From positions 5,866,561 through 5,930,560 of the forward strand of contig JAKZAP010000003.1 of NCBI GenBank assembly GCA_023053575.1: 64,000 bases of DNA. The letters run 5' to 3'. This stretch comes from Branchinecta lynchi. Lineage: Eukaryota > Arthropoda > Branchiopoda > Anostraca > Branchinectidae. Position numbers and translations under genes: made by a program. Below the pieces are notes generated by a model. It was not told the origin of the DNA and made no database searches. It saw nothing but the letters and a program-made list of their open reading frames with translations. Positions 9,824 through 22,029 of the stretch are shown piece after piece (within the stretch, counting starts at the first letter, position 1; each line of letters starts with the position of its first letter).

Positions 9824-12578
9824 GTTTTGGGGATCCCAAAACGTAAGTGGAGGGATACCTATGACATCGCAAAAGTTGTCCGTCCGTCCGTCTGTCAGCA
9901 CGATAACTCACGAAGGGAATAAGATATTTTGATGAAACTTGGTGTGAGGATTCTTCGAGTCAAGGGAAAGGTCGAGTTCGTAGATGGACCCGATAGCTGC
10001 GTATGGAGGGGGAGGGGTTTAAAATTAAGGGGCGAAAAAAATATTTTTTTTAAAGCTGATGTGATAGTCGATTAAGGGGTAAGAGGACATGCTGAACATG
10101 AATATGAAAACCATTTTCTCGCTGGACTAGTAGTTCACCCGGAATCCAGCCAAAACCGGAAAGTTTGTTAAAAGTAAAAGTTTTATCTGAAGTTGACGAG
10201 ATGTCCGATTTCGGGGTTAAGAGACATGTAGAATCCAAATATGAAAATGATTTTCCCGTCGGACAAGTAGATCGCCCGGAATCCGGCCAAAACCGGAAAA
10301 TTTGTCAAAAATAAAAGTTTAATCGGAAGTCGATTAGAGGTTCGATTTACGGACAAGGAAACATGCTGAATCCCAATATGAAAACTATTTTCTCGCCGGA
10401 CAAGTAGATCGCCTGGAATCCGGCCAAAACAGGAACATTTGTTAAAAGTAAAAGTTTTATATGAATTTTGTTACGGGTAAGAAGAGATCCTGAATTCGTG
10501 TATGACATTCATTTCTACCTGGACAGATAGTTCGCCACGAATCCGGTTGAAATTTTATCTGAGTTGATTAGAGGTTCGACATAGGGGTAAGGAGGTGCGC
10601 TGAATCCGTTTCAGCGCTTCATCCGTTTTTATCTGTCGGTCCCGGCTAGTTCGGGCACTTCCAGATAAACTAGGACGATGAAACTTGGCAGGCGTATCAG
10701 GGACCGGACCAGATTAAATTGGAAATAATCGTTTCCCCGATGCAACCATCTGGAGGGGAGTGAAGGGAGGGGGAATCCGGAAAAAATAGGAAAAATTAGA
10801 TATTTTTAGCCTACGAAGGGGTGATAGGATCTTAATGAAACTTGATACATGAAAGGAAGTCGTGTCTCAGATGTTCAATTTAAAATCCAGACCGAATCCG
10901 GTGACACTGGGGGAAGTTGGAGGGGAAAACCGGAAATCTTGAGAAACGCTTAGAGTGGAGGGATCGGGATGAAACTTGGTGGGAAAAACAAGCACAAATC
11001 CTAGATAGGTCATTGACGTAACCGGAACGCATTCGCTCACTTTGAGGCAGTTGGGGGGTGGGGGGGTCCGAATTTCTAGTGGACGCGCGAGTTCGGTGCT
11101 TCCTGATGTGCTACGACGGTGAAAATTGGCAGGCGTGGCAAGGACCCGACCAGATTGAATAGGAAATGTTAACTTCCCCGATCCGACCATCTGGGGGGAG
11201 TGGTGGGAGGGGGAAAACGAAAATTTAGGTATTTTTAACTTGCGAATGGGTGATCAGATCTTGATGAAAGTTGATATTTAGGATGGCCTCTTGTCTCAGA
11301 CGTCCCACTTTAAATCCGGACCGGATCCGATGACACTGGGGGGAGCTGGAGGAGGGAACCGGAAATCTTGAGAAACGCTTCGAGTGGACGGATCGGGATG
11401 AAACTTGGTGGGAAGAACAAGCACAAGTCCTAGATACGTGATTGACATAACCGGGCCGGATCTGGGCACTGTGAGGGAGTTGGGGGGTTATCCGGATTTC
11501 TAGCGATCCCGCGAATTCAGCATACTTCCTTATACGCTAGGACGATGAAACTTTGCAGGTATGTCAGGGATCTGAACAGATCGACTTGAAAATAGTCGTT
11601 TCCCCGTCCGACCATCGTGGGGGGATGGGGAGTCCGGAATCTAGTGACATGCTTAACTTCTGAACGGGTGATCGGATTTAAACGAAACTTGTCAGCTGGA
11701 AAGAGCTATCGCCTCATGATCAGTGTTAAGTCCGGGTCGGGTCCGATGCCTGTGAGGGACGGGAGGGGGGGGGGGGGTCCGGGAAACTCAAGAAACGCTT
11801 AAAGCAGAGGGATTGCAGACCATCCGGAAATGCTCAGAATTGAGTGAAACTAGCGCCGCGTTCGATTTAGCCTTGTCCCGGTCCTGTCTCAGTCCTGTTA
11901 GTCAAATGCCGTTTTATTTATCCTATCAGCTGACAATTGTCAGTGCCCTGTCAGACAGGACGCCGTGACTGATGACATGCTTTCGGAGCAAGTTTCGGCC
12001 CTGTCTCGGGTAGATTTCTCGACTGCGTTTTATTTGCGGTGCTTGTCAGCTGAGTCATTCACCTGACAGGGCTAAATAAAACGGGTTTAAACCGTGACAA
12101 GGCAGTCACAAGAAGACAAGACCGAGACAAGGAGGACTCAAATCGAACGCAGCATAGATATGCTATTTCTCTTTCCGAACCGCATTTTTGGAAGGGGGGT
12201 GTATTTTGTGAACGTTCTCATCCACTTTCTTGTACCGCCTACACGTAACAAGTGGCATATGAGCTCGTAGCTCTTGTTGAACGTCAGTTTCTGCAAGACA
12301 AGTAGTTCTTCCGGAATCCGTCTGAAACCGAAAATTTGGCAGAAGTAAGGCAGGAACTTTCGTCAAAGTAGATATGACGCAGCTATAGGGGTAAACACAG
12401 ATGCTGAATCCATATTTGAACTTGGTCTTCTCAGATGATTACCATTTGCCTTAATCTATTTCTAAATTTTATTAGTGAAGTGCTCAAGGAGTCTGACGGA
12501 GACTTGACCTCTTTAAGACCCGATTGTCTGGATAAAATATTAAATTTTTGGGATCCCATCTAAACCTTTGGTCTTGTC
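9824..12578 (-). repeat. Family A element (inverted), interrupted by a family B insertion
   Basis: Left end TTTTGGGGATCCCAAAACG plus a reverse-oriented microsatellite (GTCCGTCCGTCCGTCTG); right end TTTGGGATCCCATC followed by ACCTTTGGTCTTGT. The A units run 10050-10615 and resume at ~12288. The element sits inside a C unit: the C text stops at 9823 (TAGACCCTG) and continues after 12578 with ATTGAAGTCATG. Confidence 0.82.
10617..12287 (-). repeat. Family B element (inverted) nested in family A
   Basis: Right terminus ACAAGTGGCATATGAGCTC plus GTAGCTCTTG matches the inverted family B 5' end. The interior has units with AGGGATCGGGATGAAACTTG and GATGAAACTTGGCAGG. The left terminus is degraded. Nothing coding, although some frames stay open because the units are G-rich. 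Confidence 0.78.
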
Positions 12579-14145
12579 GTTATTGAAGTCATGACAAAAA
12601 AAAAATCGCCACCGACCGCGACTGTCGGCGTTTCGATGTCCGAAAAATCTAAAATTTTGCCGCTATAAGCGCTTGCGCTCAAAATTTCTCTCAGATTTCG
12701 GCACTAAGTGAAAAGAGGCTAGTCGAAAACCCTCAATTACTAATTTTTGTATTTATCGTTGACGATTGGACCCTCTTTGCCCCAAAACCATATTTCCGAG
12801 AGCGATAGCTTTCGCTCTTTTTTGCGTTAAAGTTTTCAAAAGTTTTTCGCAGCCGCTGTCTGTTTTGGAAGTTAAAGGGCGTTAGGGGCGTGTTAGAAGC
12901 ATGAAAATTGGTCGATATCTGTTTTAGACCCTGTTCTTTTTCTTGAATTAATGGGAAAAACAAAATTTTGCCGCCGATTGTCATTGTTGGCGTTTCGATG
13001 TCTGAAGAAATTTGACATTTTGCGCTAGAGGTGCATGCCCTTAAGATTTCTCTTAGATTTTGCCATCAAATGAAAGAGGCAAATCGGAAAACCCATGGAC
13101 TAATGTTTATATTTATTCTCCGACAGTTGGGCCCTCTTTACCCCCAAATCATCTTTCTGTGCGTGAAAACTTTTGCCCTGACTCGGCACTTTCTTGCGTT
13201 AAAGTTTTAAAAAGTTTTTCCTCAGCATCTATCTGTTTCTGAAGTTAAAGGACTCTGTGCAGCCTGTTAAAATGTGAAAATTGGTGGATATCTTTTCTAG
13301 ACCATTTTCTGGCCATCCAAGATAAAGTAGATACGAAGTACATTTATTCTGAATTACAGCAAACAAAAGTAGGCTAGTTTTCACGTCAAGACACGTGCTT
13401 ATTTATGAAGTACTGCAATCATTAGTTAGAAGTAAATGTCATTAATGAAAAGCAAGCAGCTGAAGCTACCGTTAAATGGTAAAGAACAAGAGCTAAATAA
13501 ATGCCAATTAAATTACCGAGCTCAGTAACTGGTTTGAACCAAATATTGAATTCGTAATAACGAAAAACTATCTAAAAAAAAATGTCAAGCTACATTTCGC
13601 CTCCGAATGCCGCTGGTGTTTCGATGTCTCAAGAAATTTGAAATTTCGCCGCTAGATGCGCTTGCACTCAAAATAAATTTGTCTCGAGTTTTAGCACCGA
13701 AAAAGAGCCTAGTCGAAAATCCTCGAGTATACTAATTTTCAACCGTTTTTTTTTCTCAGCATCTATCTGCTTTGGAAGATAAAGGACCCTTGACAGCTTG
13801 TTAAAATCGTGAAAATTGGTGGATATCGTTTCTAGGTCTTAAAGTTATGGAAAAATGAATTTCGGCGCTAGAGGGGTTTGCGCTCAATATTTATCTCAGG
13901 TTTTGGCACCGCATGAAAGAAGCTAGTCGAAAATTCTCGAGAACTAATTTTCATATTTATCTTCCAACGATTTGACCCTCTGTACCGGATACCCATATTT
14001 CCATGAGTGCAAACTTTTGCCCTTACTCGGCACTTTTTTGCATTAAAGTTTTCGAAAGTTTGTCTATTTTGGAAGTTGAAGGACACTTAGCGGTGTGTTA
14101 GAAGCATGAAAACTGGCAGACATCTATTTTATACCCTGTTCTTTT

Positions 14146-16330
14146 TATGGCACTTGAGCATACACAGGTGCCATAGCGATCGTAATTTCTATCGGTCCGT
14201 CTGTCTGTCCCGGTTTTGGTAGTTTGGGCACTTCTGCATGAGCTAGGATGATGAAACTTGTCAGGCATATCAGGGATCCAACCAGATTAACTTACAAATA
14301 ACACTTCCCCGATCCGACTTTCCCAGGATCCGGGAGTCCGGAAACTAGAAAAAAGGGAAGCAAAATGCAATGTCCAGTTGTGGCATCGATCCAACGTCCT
14401 CTTTGGTGGAAGCCTCGCCCGCTAGCATATCCCGCTATTCTTGCTTATATTCAGAGCCGAATGCAGGAACAGGTACAGTTTGAGGATCGACATACGTCAA
14501 GAACAAGTGCTTCGGATGCTCAGTTTCAAATCCGGACCAGATGCGATAACCAGATTAACTTGGAAATAATCACTTGCTAGATCCGGTCATAGTGGGGGGA
14601 CTGGAGGGATGGGAAATCCGGAAAGTACTAACATGCATAACTTCGGAAATGGTAATCGGACATGCATGAAGCTTGAGTGTTTGACTCAAACACTCAGACC
14701 AAGTGTTTCGGATATTCAGTTTCGAATCCGGACCATCCAAATCCAAATCGATCCAGTCCTCTTTGGTGGAAGGCTCGCGCACTAGCATGTACCACCGTTC
14801 TTGCTTGTGTTTTAGAGCCGATGCTGGAACAGATACTAAGTAAGTAAGACCGAAAAGTGGTCAGAACAAATGCTAAACTAAATTTTTATCTGATTGTGTT
14901 CTGCCTTTTCCCAAGAAAGTAAGCTACTTCTGTCTCCATTTTGTACTCTGGGCCAAATGAGGTCAAATTAGCCTAATTATGTTTGATACTGTTCCACGTT
15001 GGGACTCCAAAACCAGATTAACTTGGAAACAATCACTTCCCCGATCCGGTTATAGTGGGCGGAGTGGAGGGATGGAAACCGGAAACTAGTAACATACATA
15101 ACTTCGGAACGGGTAATCGGACATGCATGAAACTTGATATATTTCAAGAACAAGTGCTTCAGATGCTCAGTTTCAACTCCGGTCCAGATGCGATAACTGT
15201 GGGGGGGGGGGGGGGGGCACCGGAAATCTCGTGAAATGCTTCCACATAAGCTAGGACAATGAAACTTGGCAGGCCTATCAGGGAACCGACCAGATTAACT
15301 TGGAAGTAATCACTTCCTAGATCCGCGGGCCATAGTGGGGGGACTGGAGGGATGGGGAATCCGGAAACAAGAAACATGCATAATTTTGGAATGGGTAATC
15401 GGCGTGAAACTTGACAAGTGTGAGGAACAAGTGGCTCAGATTTTCAATTTCAAATCTGACCCGAATCCGGAAACTCGGGATGGGGGTAGAGGGGGGGACC
15501 GGAAATCTTGTGAAACGTTAGGGTCGAGGAATCGAGATGGAACTTGAAGGGAAGAACGAGCATTAACCTTAGACACTTTGTTGACAAAACAGGACCGGAT
15601 CGTGTCGCAGTGGAGGGTGTCGGAGGGGATTTCAGGTGACCACGAGTTAGGGTACTTCTAGAATCCAGATGTACCAGGACCATGAAACTGGGCAGACATA
15701 TTAGGTACTCTCGCAAGGTCGACTTGAAAATAGTTCCTTCCCCGATAGATGATCTTGGGGGGAGTGGAGGGATGGGGAATCCAGGATCTAGTGATATGCA
15801 TAACTTTGGAACGAGTGATCGGACGTGAATGAAACTTGACAGGTGTCAAGAACAAGTGTCTCAGATGATCAGTCAACGAATCCGATAGCTAGGGGGCGGG
15901 GGAAATCTCGTGAAACGCTTAAAGGATCGATAGATCAGGATGGGACTTGGAGGAAAGAACACGCATAAGTCGTACAGACAATATCGACAAAACAGGAATG
16001 GATCATGTCACAGTACAGGGAGTTGGAGAGGGTTTTCCACAATTCTGGTGATCACGAGTTGGGGTACTTCCAAATGTGCTATGACCATGAAACTTGGCAG
16101 GCGTGTTAGGGTATCAGATTGGCTTAAAAATAGTCCCGTACCCGATCCGATCATCTTTGTGGGAGAAACAGTTGTCAATGAGTGGAATAACCATTTCAGA
16201 TTTACTAGATCAAGCCCATTTCTGATGGAATGAATATCGGGAGAGAGATCAGCCTTGACAACTTCAAACCGTATCTGACAAACATGCTAACTGTTCTTAC
16301 GAGTGTCATATGAGCTTTCAGCTCTTGTTC
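14146..16330 (-). repeat. Family B element (inverted) inserted in a C unit
   Basis: Left end TATGGCACTTGAGCATACACA plus GGTGCCATA is an inverted 3' hairpin, next to GTCCGTCTGTCTGTCC. Right end GTGTCATATGAGCTTTCAG plus CTCTTG is the inverted 5' end. The host C text CCTGTTCTTTTT resumes at CTTGAAGTAACGGG, matching the uninterrupted unit near 12935-12955, so the empty site can be read directly. Confidence 0.85.
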
Positions 16331-16633
16331 TTGAAGTAACGGGAAAAGCAAAATTTCGCCGCAAAATGCCGCTTTCGGCGTTACGATGTCTGAAGAAATT
16401 TGAAATCTTGCCGCTAGATGCGGTAGAGCTCAAAATTTGCATCAGGTCTGGCCGCCACATTAAAGAGGCTAGTCGAAAAGCCCCAAAGACTAATTTTCGT
16501 TTATCCTCCATGATTGCGTCCTTTTTATCCAAGACCATCTTTCCGTGAGTGAACACTTTTGCCCTGACCCAGCACTTGTTTGCGTTAAAGTTTTTCTCAG
16601 CATCTATCTGTTTTGGAAGTTAAAAGACTCTTA

Positions 16634-16938
16634 GAGCGTGTTCCATCCTACTTACCGTAGTTACTACGCATGACGTCACGAATTCTGACTTTTTGCCGTC
16701 AAGGCTGGAACGATTTTTCTATTTTCCAGCAGGATCTCACGCCAGGGGTGAATCCGACCAATCACGTTCCAGAGATGCGTAGTTACTACGCTTACCACGC
16801 TCCCGAGCATGGTAAGCAAATAGTAACTATTAGTTACTATTCCGACAAGGTTGGAACGGTCAGCGTAGTAACTTTTCGTGAGGATGGAACGGAAATAGTA
16901 ACTAATAGTAACTATTGTTACAAGGGTGGAACACGCTC
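16634..16938. mobile_element. 305-bp MITE, TTA target duplication, copy 1
   Basis: Ends GAGCGTGTTCC and GGAACACGCTC, flanked by TTA on both sides (16631-16633, 16939-16941). Exactly the same length as the copy at 63029-63333, with high identity. A 3-bp TTA duplication fits PIF/Harbinger-type mobilisation. The interior has subterminal GTAGTTACTACG motifs and no transposase. Confidence 0.9.
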
Positions 16939-17055
16939 TTAGAAGCTAGTTAAAATAAGAAACTGGTGGACATATGTTCTAGACCCTGTTATTGCTATTC
17001 AAGTCATGGGGAAACATTAAGTTTCGACGCCGACCGCAGCTGTCGGTGTTTCGGC

Positions 17056-17936
17056 TAGGTGATGAGCCTGGGCATGCGCATCTTGCAGGACCCGACCAGA
17101 TTAACTTGGAAATAGTCAGTGCCCCAATCTGACCTCCTTAAAGGGGACGTTACAACCGGAAAAGGGATAAAGTATTTTTTTGCAAACGAAATATTTTCGT
17201 AATCCTCAAGGGCCCATGATATTTTCTGTCTCAAGGACTTTGGTGACAAATGAATTGTTAGCGGCCTTTAAGTATCCGAAGCACAAAATGAAAGCAACAA
17301 TTTTGACCAAAAGATACATTTTCTTGGTCTCAAAGGGCCGGTGTTCATTTTTGCCTCAAGGCTTTTGCTTACAAATAAATTCCTTAAAGTTCTCATCTTA
17401 CCCGCAAATCAAAAATATTATGTGCAAACGACACATTTTCATGATCCCCAAGGTCCAATGATCATTTTTGTCTAATGGATTTTTATTACAAGTGAATTTC
17501 TAGCGCCCATCAAGTGCGCATCCTAACCGCAAAGTGAAAGAAGTACTTTGACCAAAAGATACATTTCCATTATTTCAAAGGGTCCATGATCATTTGTGTC
17601 AGTTTTATTTGAATTTGATAAGATGTTCTTTATAGGGATAAATAAGCTGAATTCGTTTCTGCACTTTCTTTTTTTTGCTGGACAAGTATTTCGCTCGAAG
17701 TTCGACCGAAACCAGAAATTTGGTAGTTCTTTCGTTTCGATCATCGTCAAGATAGTTATAGCATATAGATGTATATCTGAACTTAGTTGTCTCAGAGGAT
17801 TAGCTATTTGCTAAATTATCTGTTTCGAAATTTCAATAGTAAAAATTTTCAAGGATTCTGGCGAAGACAAGACCTAATTGTCTGGATCAAATATTCAAAT
17901 TTTGGGATCCCATCGACACCTTTTGGGCTTGTGTTT
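17056..17936 (-). repeat. Family B and A fragments (inverted)
   Basis: 17060-17600 holds family B interior, with ~130-bp units containing GACCAAAAGATACATTTTC and CCTCAAGG. From ~17615 to 17936 is the inverted family A start half, ending TTTTGGGATCCCATCG and TTGGGCTTGTG. The interior microsatellite is absent, so both are truncated. Confidence 0.7.
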
Positions 17937-17937
17937 C

Positions 17938-18345
17938 TGGGTAAGCATGTTTTGAACGGGGAAATTACTTTTTTTGCTATTAATTCAGAACAAATTTACT
18001 TTGTTTACGGTGGACACTATTTTGTCACTTTTTGACGGACAGATTTGTGATTTCGTGGCTGTTTCTTACTTTTCATTGGGATCGCAAAAAGACGATTTGC
18101 TCCTCGGCGTTTGTTTTTTTTTAAATGCGCTGGCAAACCTGTTTTCCTCGTTTTGTTTCTGAGTAAGCGTGTATATCATATGAAAATATCTTTTTTTTGC
18201 TATTAATTCGGAACAAATCAATTTCGTTTTATAGGGCCACTGTTTTGTCACTTTTTGCGACGTGCAGATTTGTGATTTCATAGCTAGTCGTTCCTTTCCA
18301 ATGGGATCGCAAAAAGACGCTCTGCTCATCGGTGTTTCACAAAAT
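17938..18345. repeat. Direct duplication, two ~223-bp units
   Basis: Units begin at 17938 (GGGTAAGCATG) and 18161 (GAGTAAGCGTG). Both contain TTTTTTGCTATTAATTC, CTATTTTGTCACTTTTTG or its variant, CAGATTTGTGATTTC and GGGATCGCAAAAAGACG. Not coding. Confidence 0.8.
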
Positions 18346-21243
18346 TTCGCCTGCGGCTCATCTCTTAGTATTCTCCATTTAGAAGAACGGTGTGTAATCT
18401 ACTTTGCGATTAGGCTTGGAATTTTTTAGATTTGAAACACATCAAAGGCTAGAATGTGTACGATAAGTAGTTAAATCTTGCCAGACAAAGGCAGATTAAA
18501 AAATTTCGCCTGCGGTGCTTGCTTTAATTTGCACAGGGTACAGGCGTTGGAAGCTTTCCTCTTTACCGAAAGCTGAAATGTAAAGCTGAGGTTATGAATG
18601 TCAACAAATTTTGATTACAAGAACAGTCTTAGCTGATGCATTGCGGTTAGTTTTACACCGGGTCCGTTATTTGTTGGCGGAGAACGTCAGATCATTTTCG
18701 TCGGTAAGTGCGAGCCGTACATTGCGATCCACGAGTCGCTGAAATGAGGGGTCTCCCCCCCCCCCCCCCCCCTGGACTGAGTGCTTCGGGCTACCCCTGG
18801 GCGGACTTGTGTTTTAGACCCTGCCGTTTCCCCTGATGAATGGCTATTCCACCATATCGCCGGGTTGGGCATCTTTTCTGGATGAACAAACCAGTTTCCT
18901 GCCGGACTTTCTAGTTGAACTGGTACTGTCGACACTAGCACATTATTTAAAGTAGTAAAAACTTTCAAGATTTGTTCGTTGCGACTCGTCCAGATCCGGG
19001 TTTTTTAGTGCTAACTCCTTTCCAAGTTCATTCGCTTCCCAACTTCCGATATTCAGATATCGTAACTGGTTAGTAACGAAGACGTGATGAAGCACCAGAC
19101 TTGCATGCCAACTAGATTTCCTCCCAGCTCGTGGAAACTTAGTAACTCTAGAGCGTAAATTCCAAGAAAAGACCCGGTAACAAAGGATTTTTCAACCAGA
19201 ATGCACAGCGGAATCCTAAAATTTATCTTAGACTGACGTCAAGGCTTTATCATTTAATAAACGTTAATGTCCTAAGTTTGAATTTGTAAGGGTTTGATGC
19301 TTCGTTAAAGTTAGTTAGTTCAGAAGCGTAATTCTGAAGTAACCGTAATTCGTATTTGTAGCGACATTCAAGTCATATTAAGTTACTTGTTTGATGTTAC
19401 AAGAAAGTCATCCAAGTTTTGTCCCAATCCTTAAACCTATTTGGTCCATGTACTCATGTATTGCACGCATTTCCAGGACCCCACTCCCCCCCCCCCCCAC
19501 ACACACATTCACACCGTTCGAGATACGGCTTCGGACACGTAAATGACGCAAATAGGGAATAAGTTCCTATCACACACCAAGTTTCACTTGAATTAGAGCA
19601 TTTCCGTGGAAAAGGTAGGCCCCCTTCAACTCCTACGGAAGATCCAGAAAGTTGAAGACTTTTTTGTCATTAAGGTTAATAAAAAAAAGAGGTGTATTAA
19701 GGGGTGAGAAGGAGGTGTACGGAGGGTTCCGGTAGCGTGGTAGAGGAGGCTAGTAGGGTATTGGATTAGGGCAACAATGTACCTTACTAATACCCCTAGT
19801 TGCTCACTCAGTTCCAACTTGACGTTAATCTAAAGATAAGTATTTCACACGATAACATTATGACAACTGCCGCCAACTGCTCATCAGTTCAGCTGGTCTT
19901 AGATCAAACTTGAAACATGGAAACTCGTATTTATATATACGATTTACCGCTTCACACAAAACGACACTGGCCCACCTGCCCACTTGTCCTTCTGCTTCGT
20001 AATCAGAAAAGAAAAACTTGCTTGTATAGGCTACACAAGTCGGAAAATGGGCAATAGGCGAATAGACAACTGGGCAGTCACATTGCCATGGCTTAATAGA
20101 GCCAAGTTGCTATTATACGCTAGGATGAAACTTTGCAAGTTCGTAAGTGGGCATTTGCTGAGGGGTTAGGAATCACAATAAAAAGGAAGAAGTAGAAATA
20201 AAAATTACAACAAGGATCGTGTCTTTTCGGCGGCTATCTAACTCTTGCTTATTTATTCAAGAAATAAAAAGCTGCTGTCAATTTGTATCGCACCCGAAAG
20301 TGGGCTTAACAAAATCTGGTCGCGGTTCTTTTCACGATCCGGTGTCTATTTTCTATTTATTTGTGAAGACTCATGAGATCGTTTTTTGCTTTACAGCCAC
20401 TTCATGCAAGACTTTCTTCATCATCTATGATAAAGTTTATTGCGCGTTTCCAAAAAAAAAAAAAAGATACAGGACTCGCTGTAAAGTCTCCAATCTAGTA
20501 TGACTAGGAAAGAGTTATTTATTCTGGCAATCTTTAGATATCGCGACAACTAGCCAACTGACACATTGCCCTTTGCTCCGGACAAAAGATCAACGGGCGG
20601 AGCAAAGTGAAAATAAATAAGAAAAATTAAAATAAATTAAATAATAATAAATAGCATAACAGCTGTTAACTAGAGATTATCTGTGTTAGTAGGCTAAGTA
20701 CCACTCCCGCAAAGTAAATTTACCTTGAAAAAGCCTTCCGAAGACGCCACGAATGCCTCAATCAGCAGCTTCAAGCGTGTAGTTTTAATTTTGCTCATTA
20801 CATATATTCCTTACTCGTGACACTAATTGTGATTATGCAGATACCATGGTAGCTAGATCTACATTTTGTCGTGTTTGCAGTTACCGTGTAATGTGTTTCC
20901 ATTGCAAAACATGGCCGTTTGCTGCAGTCACACGACCGGGGTCACGCACCATCATCACGGTGGCATTTCGCTATTACATACATTTACTCAGCGACACGAC
21001 AGTCTTTTCCAACTTTTGGGAACATTTACGACCCCCGATACCTACCTACCTTACTACCTTACTACCTACCTACCTACCCCACTACTTTTGGGAACACTTA
21101 CGAACCCCTCCCCCCCCCCCCCCTGTACCACCTGCTCTTTTGAAGCATCAATGTATAGTCAAATCAGTCTGGCAATTTGATTCTCACTAGCGTTAAGCAA
21201 CGTAAAGAACCCGTCGTGCCTATAATATTAGGCCAATGCAACC
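18346..21243. other. Gene-free stretch
   Basis: I see no gene. It contains poly-C runs (~18757-18773, 19488-19499, 21111-21123), a CTAC-rich simple repeat at 21042-21080, and a short duplicated motif AAATTTCGCCTGCGG (18343, 18503). The open frames here lack any recognisable domain. Confidence 0.6.
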
Positions 21244-21609
21244 TTAACGGACCTCTCGCACTATTTACGCCTCAACTTACAGTATTTTAAAATATTAATA
21301 CTTTAAAAATAGGCTGTGCTTTCAACAACTAGCCCACGGTTTTGGCTGTTTTAAGCCTTTTCCGAGAACCGTTGACTTGTAGCGAAAACAGGGAACCAAT
21401 TTACATAACCGGTTTTTCTGATAGAAAAAAAGTTCTCGCAGACAACCGTCGACATCAGCGTAATACTCATCGAAGGTGAGAAAATCAGCGTGGTTTTGTT
21501 ATAGGGGTTCGAATGAACCGTACGAAATTGGGGTGCCCGGGTTTAGAAATATACGGAGTGATTATGGAAGTAGGTTGCGTTAGTATTATAGGTAAGACAG
21601 GTCCTTTAA
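21244..21609. mobile_element. TTAA-flanked MITE, copy 1
   Basis: TTAA at both outer edges (21244-21247, 21606-21609) encloses inverted ends CGGACCTCTC and AGACAGGTCCT. The interior (TTGGCTGTTTTAAGCC, CAGCGTAATACTC, GTACGAAATT) matches the copy at 41328-41702. The TTAA target suggests piggyBac-like mobilisation (inference). Confidence 0.82.
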
Positions 21610-22029
21610 GCGCGAAGACCCGAATTTCACATGTTGCATTGTAATGCCCGGGCCCCACTATAGCCACACCTAGTAATAACGCCGGTAATAAGGCCGTCTT
21701 ACGGTCGAAATTGGGAAGAAAAGATGCTGAAAACGCAAGGCAGTCGAGATGGAAAAATCCATCTCCGCCATTTTGAAACGTATACCTTGAATTTCTTCGT
21801 TCCAGGTGTGACCAGGATGATGTAAAAATTTTTGTGTAAAACTTACTGCAATGCATCAGTTGACATTGTTCCTTTGATTTAAATTCATACATTTAATTTC
21901 ACATATTCGGCTTTTCGTTTCAACTTTTGCTAAGTAGCGAAGCTTCCAACGACTGTACCCAGAACATGTTGAACTAAGCAACGCTGGCGAATTTGTTTTT
22001 AATCTGTATTTTTCCGGAAAAATTTGCGA

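Larger units (their letters stand above)
12579..17055. repeat. Family C tandem array (~360-bp units), split by B and a MITE
   Basis: The unit contains GGCGTTTCGATGTCTGAAG, TTGCGTTAAAGTTTT, GCATCTATCTGTTTTGGAAG and TTAGACCCTGTT. Unit starts are visible near 12620, 12985, 13610 and 16375, with a partial unit near 17040. The array is interrupted by family B (14146-16330) and a 305-bp MITE (16634-16938). No coding capacity was recognised. Confidence 0.78.

Noticed and set aside
16670..16942. 90-codon plus-strand frame
   Set aside because: Spans a 305-bp MITE and is repeated in the second copy at 63065; transposon sequence without a protein domain.
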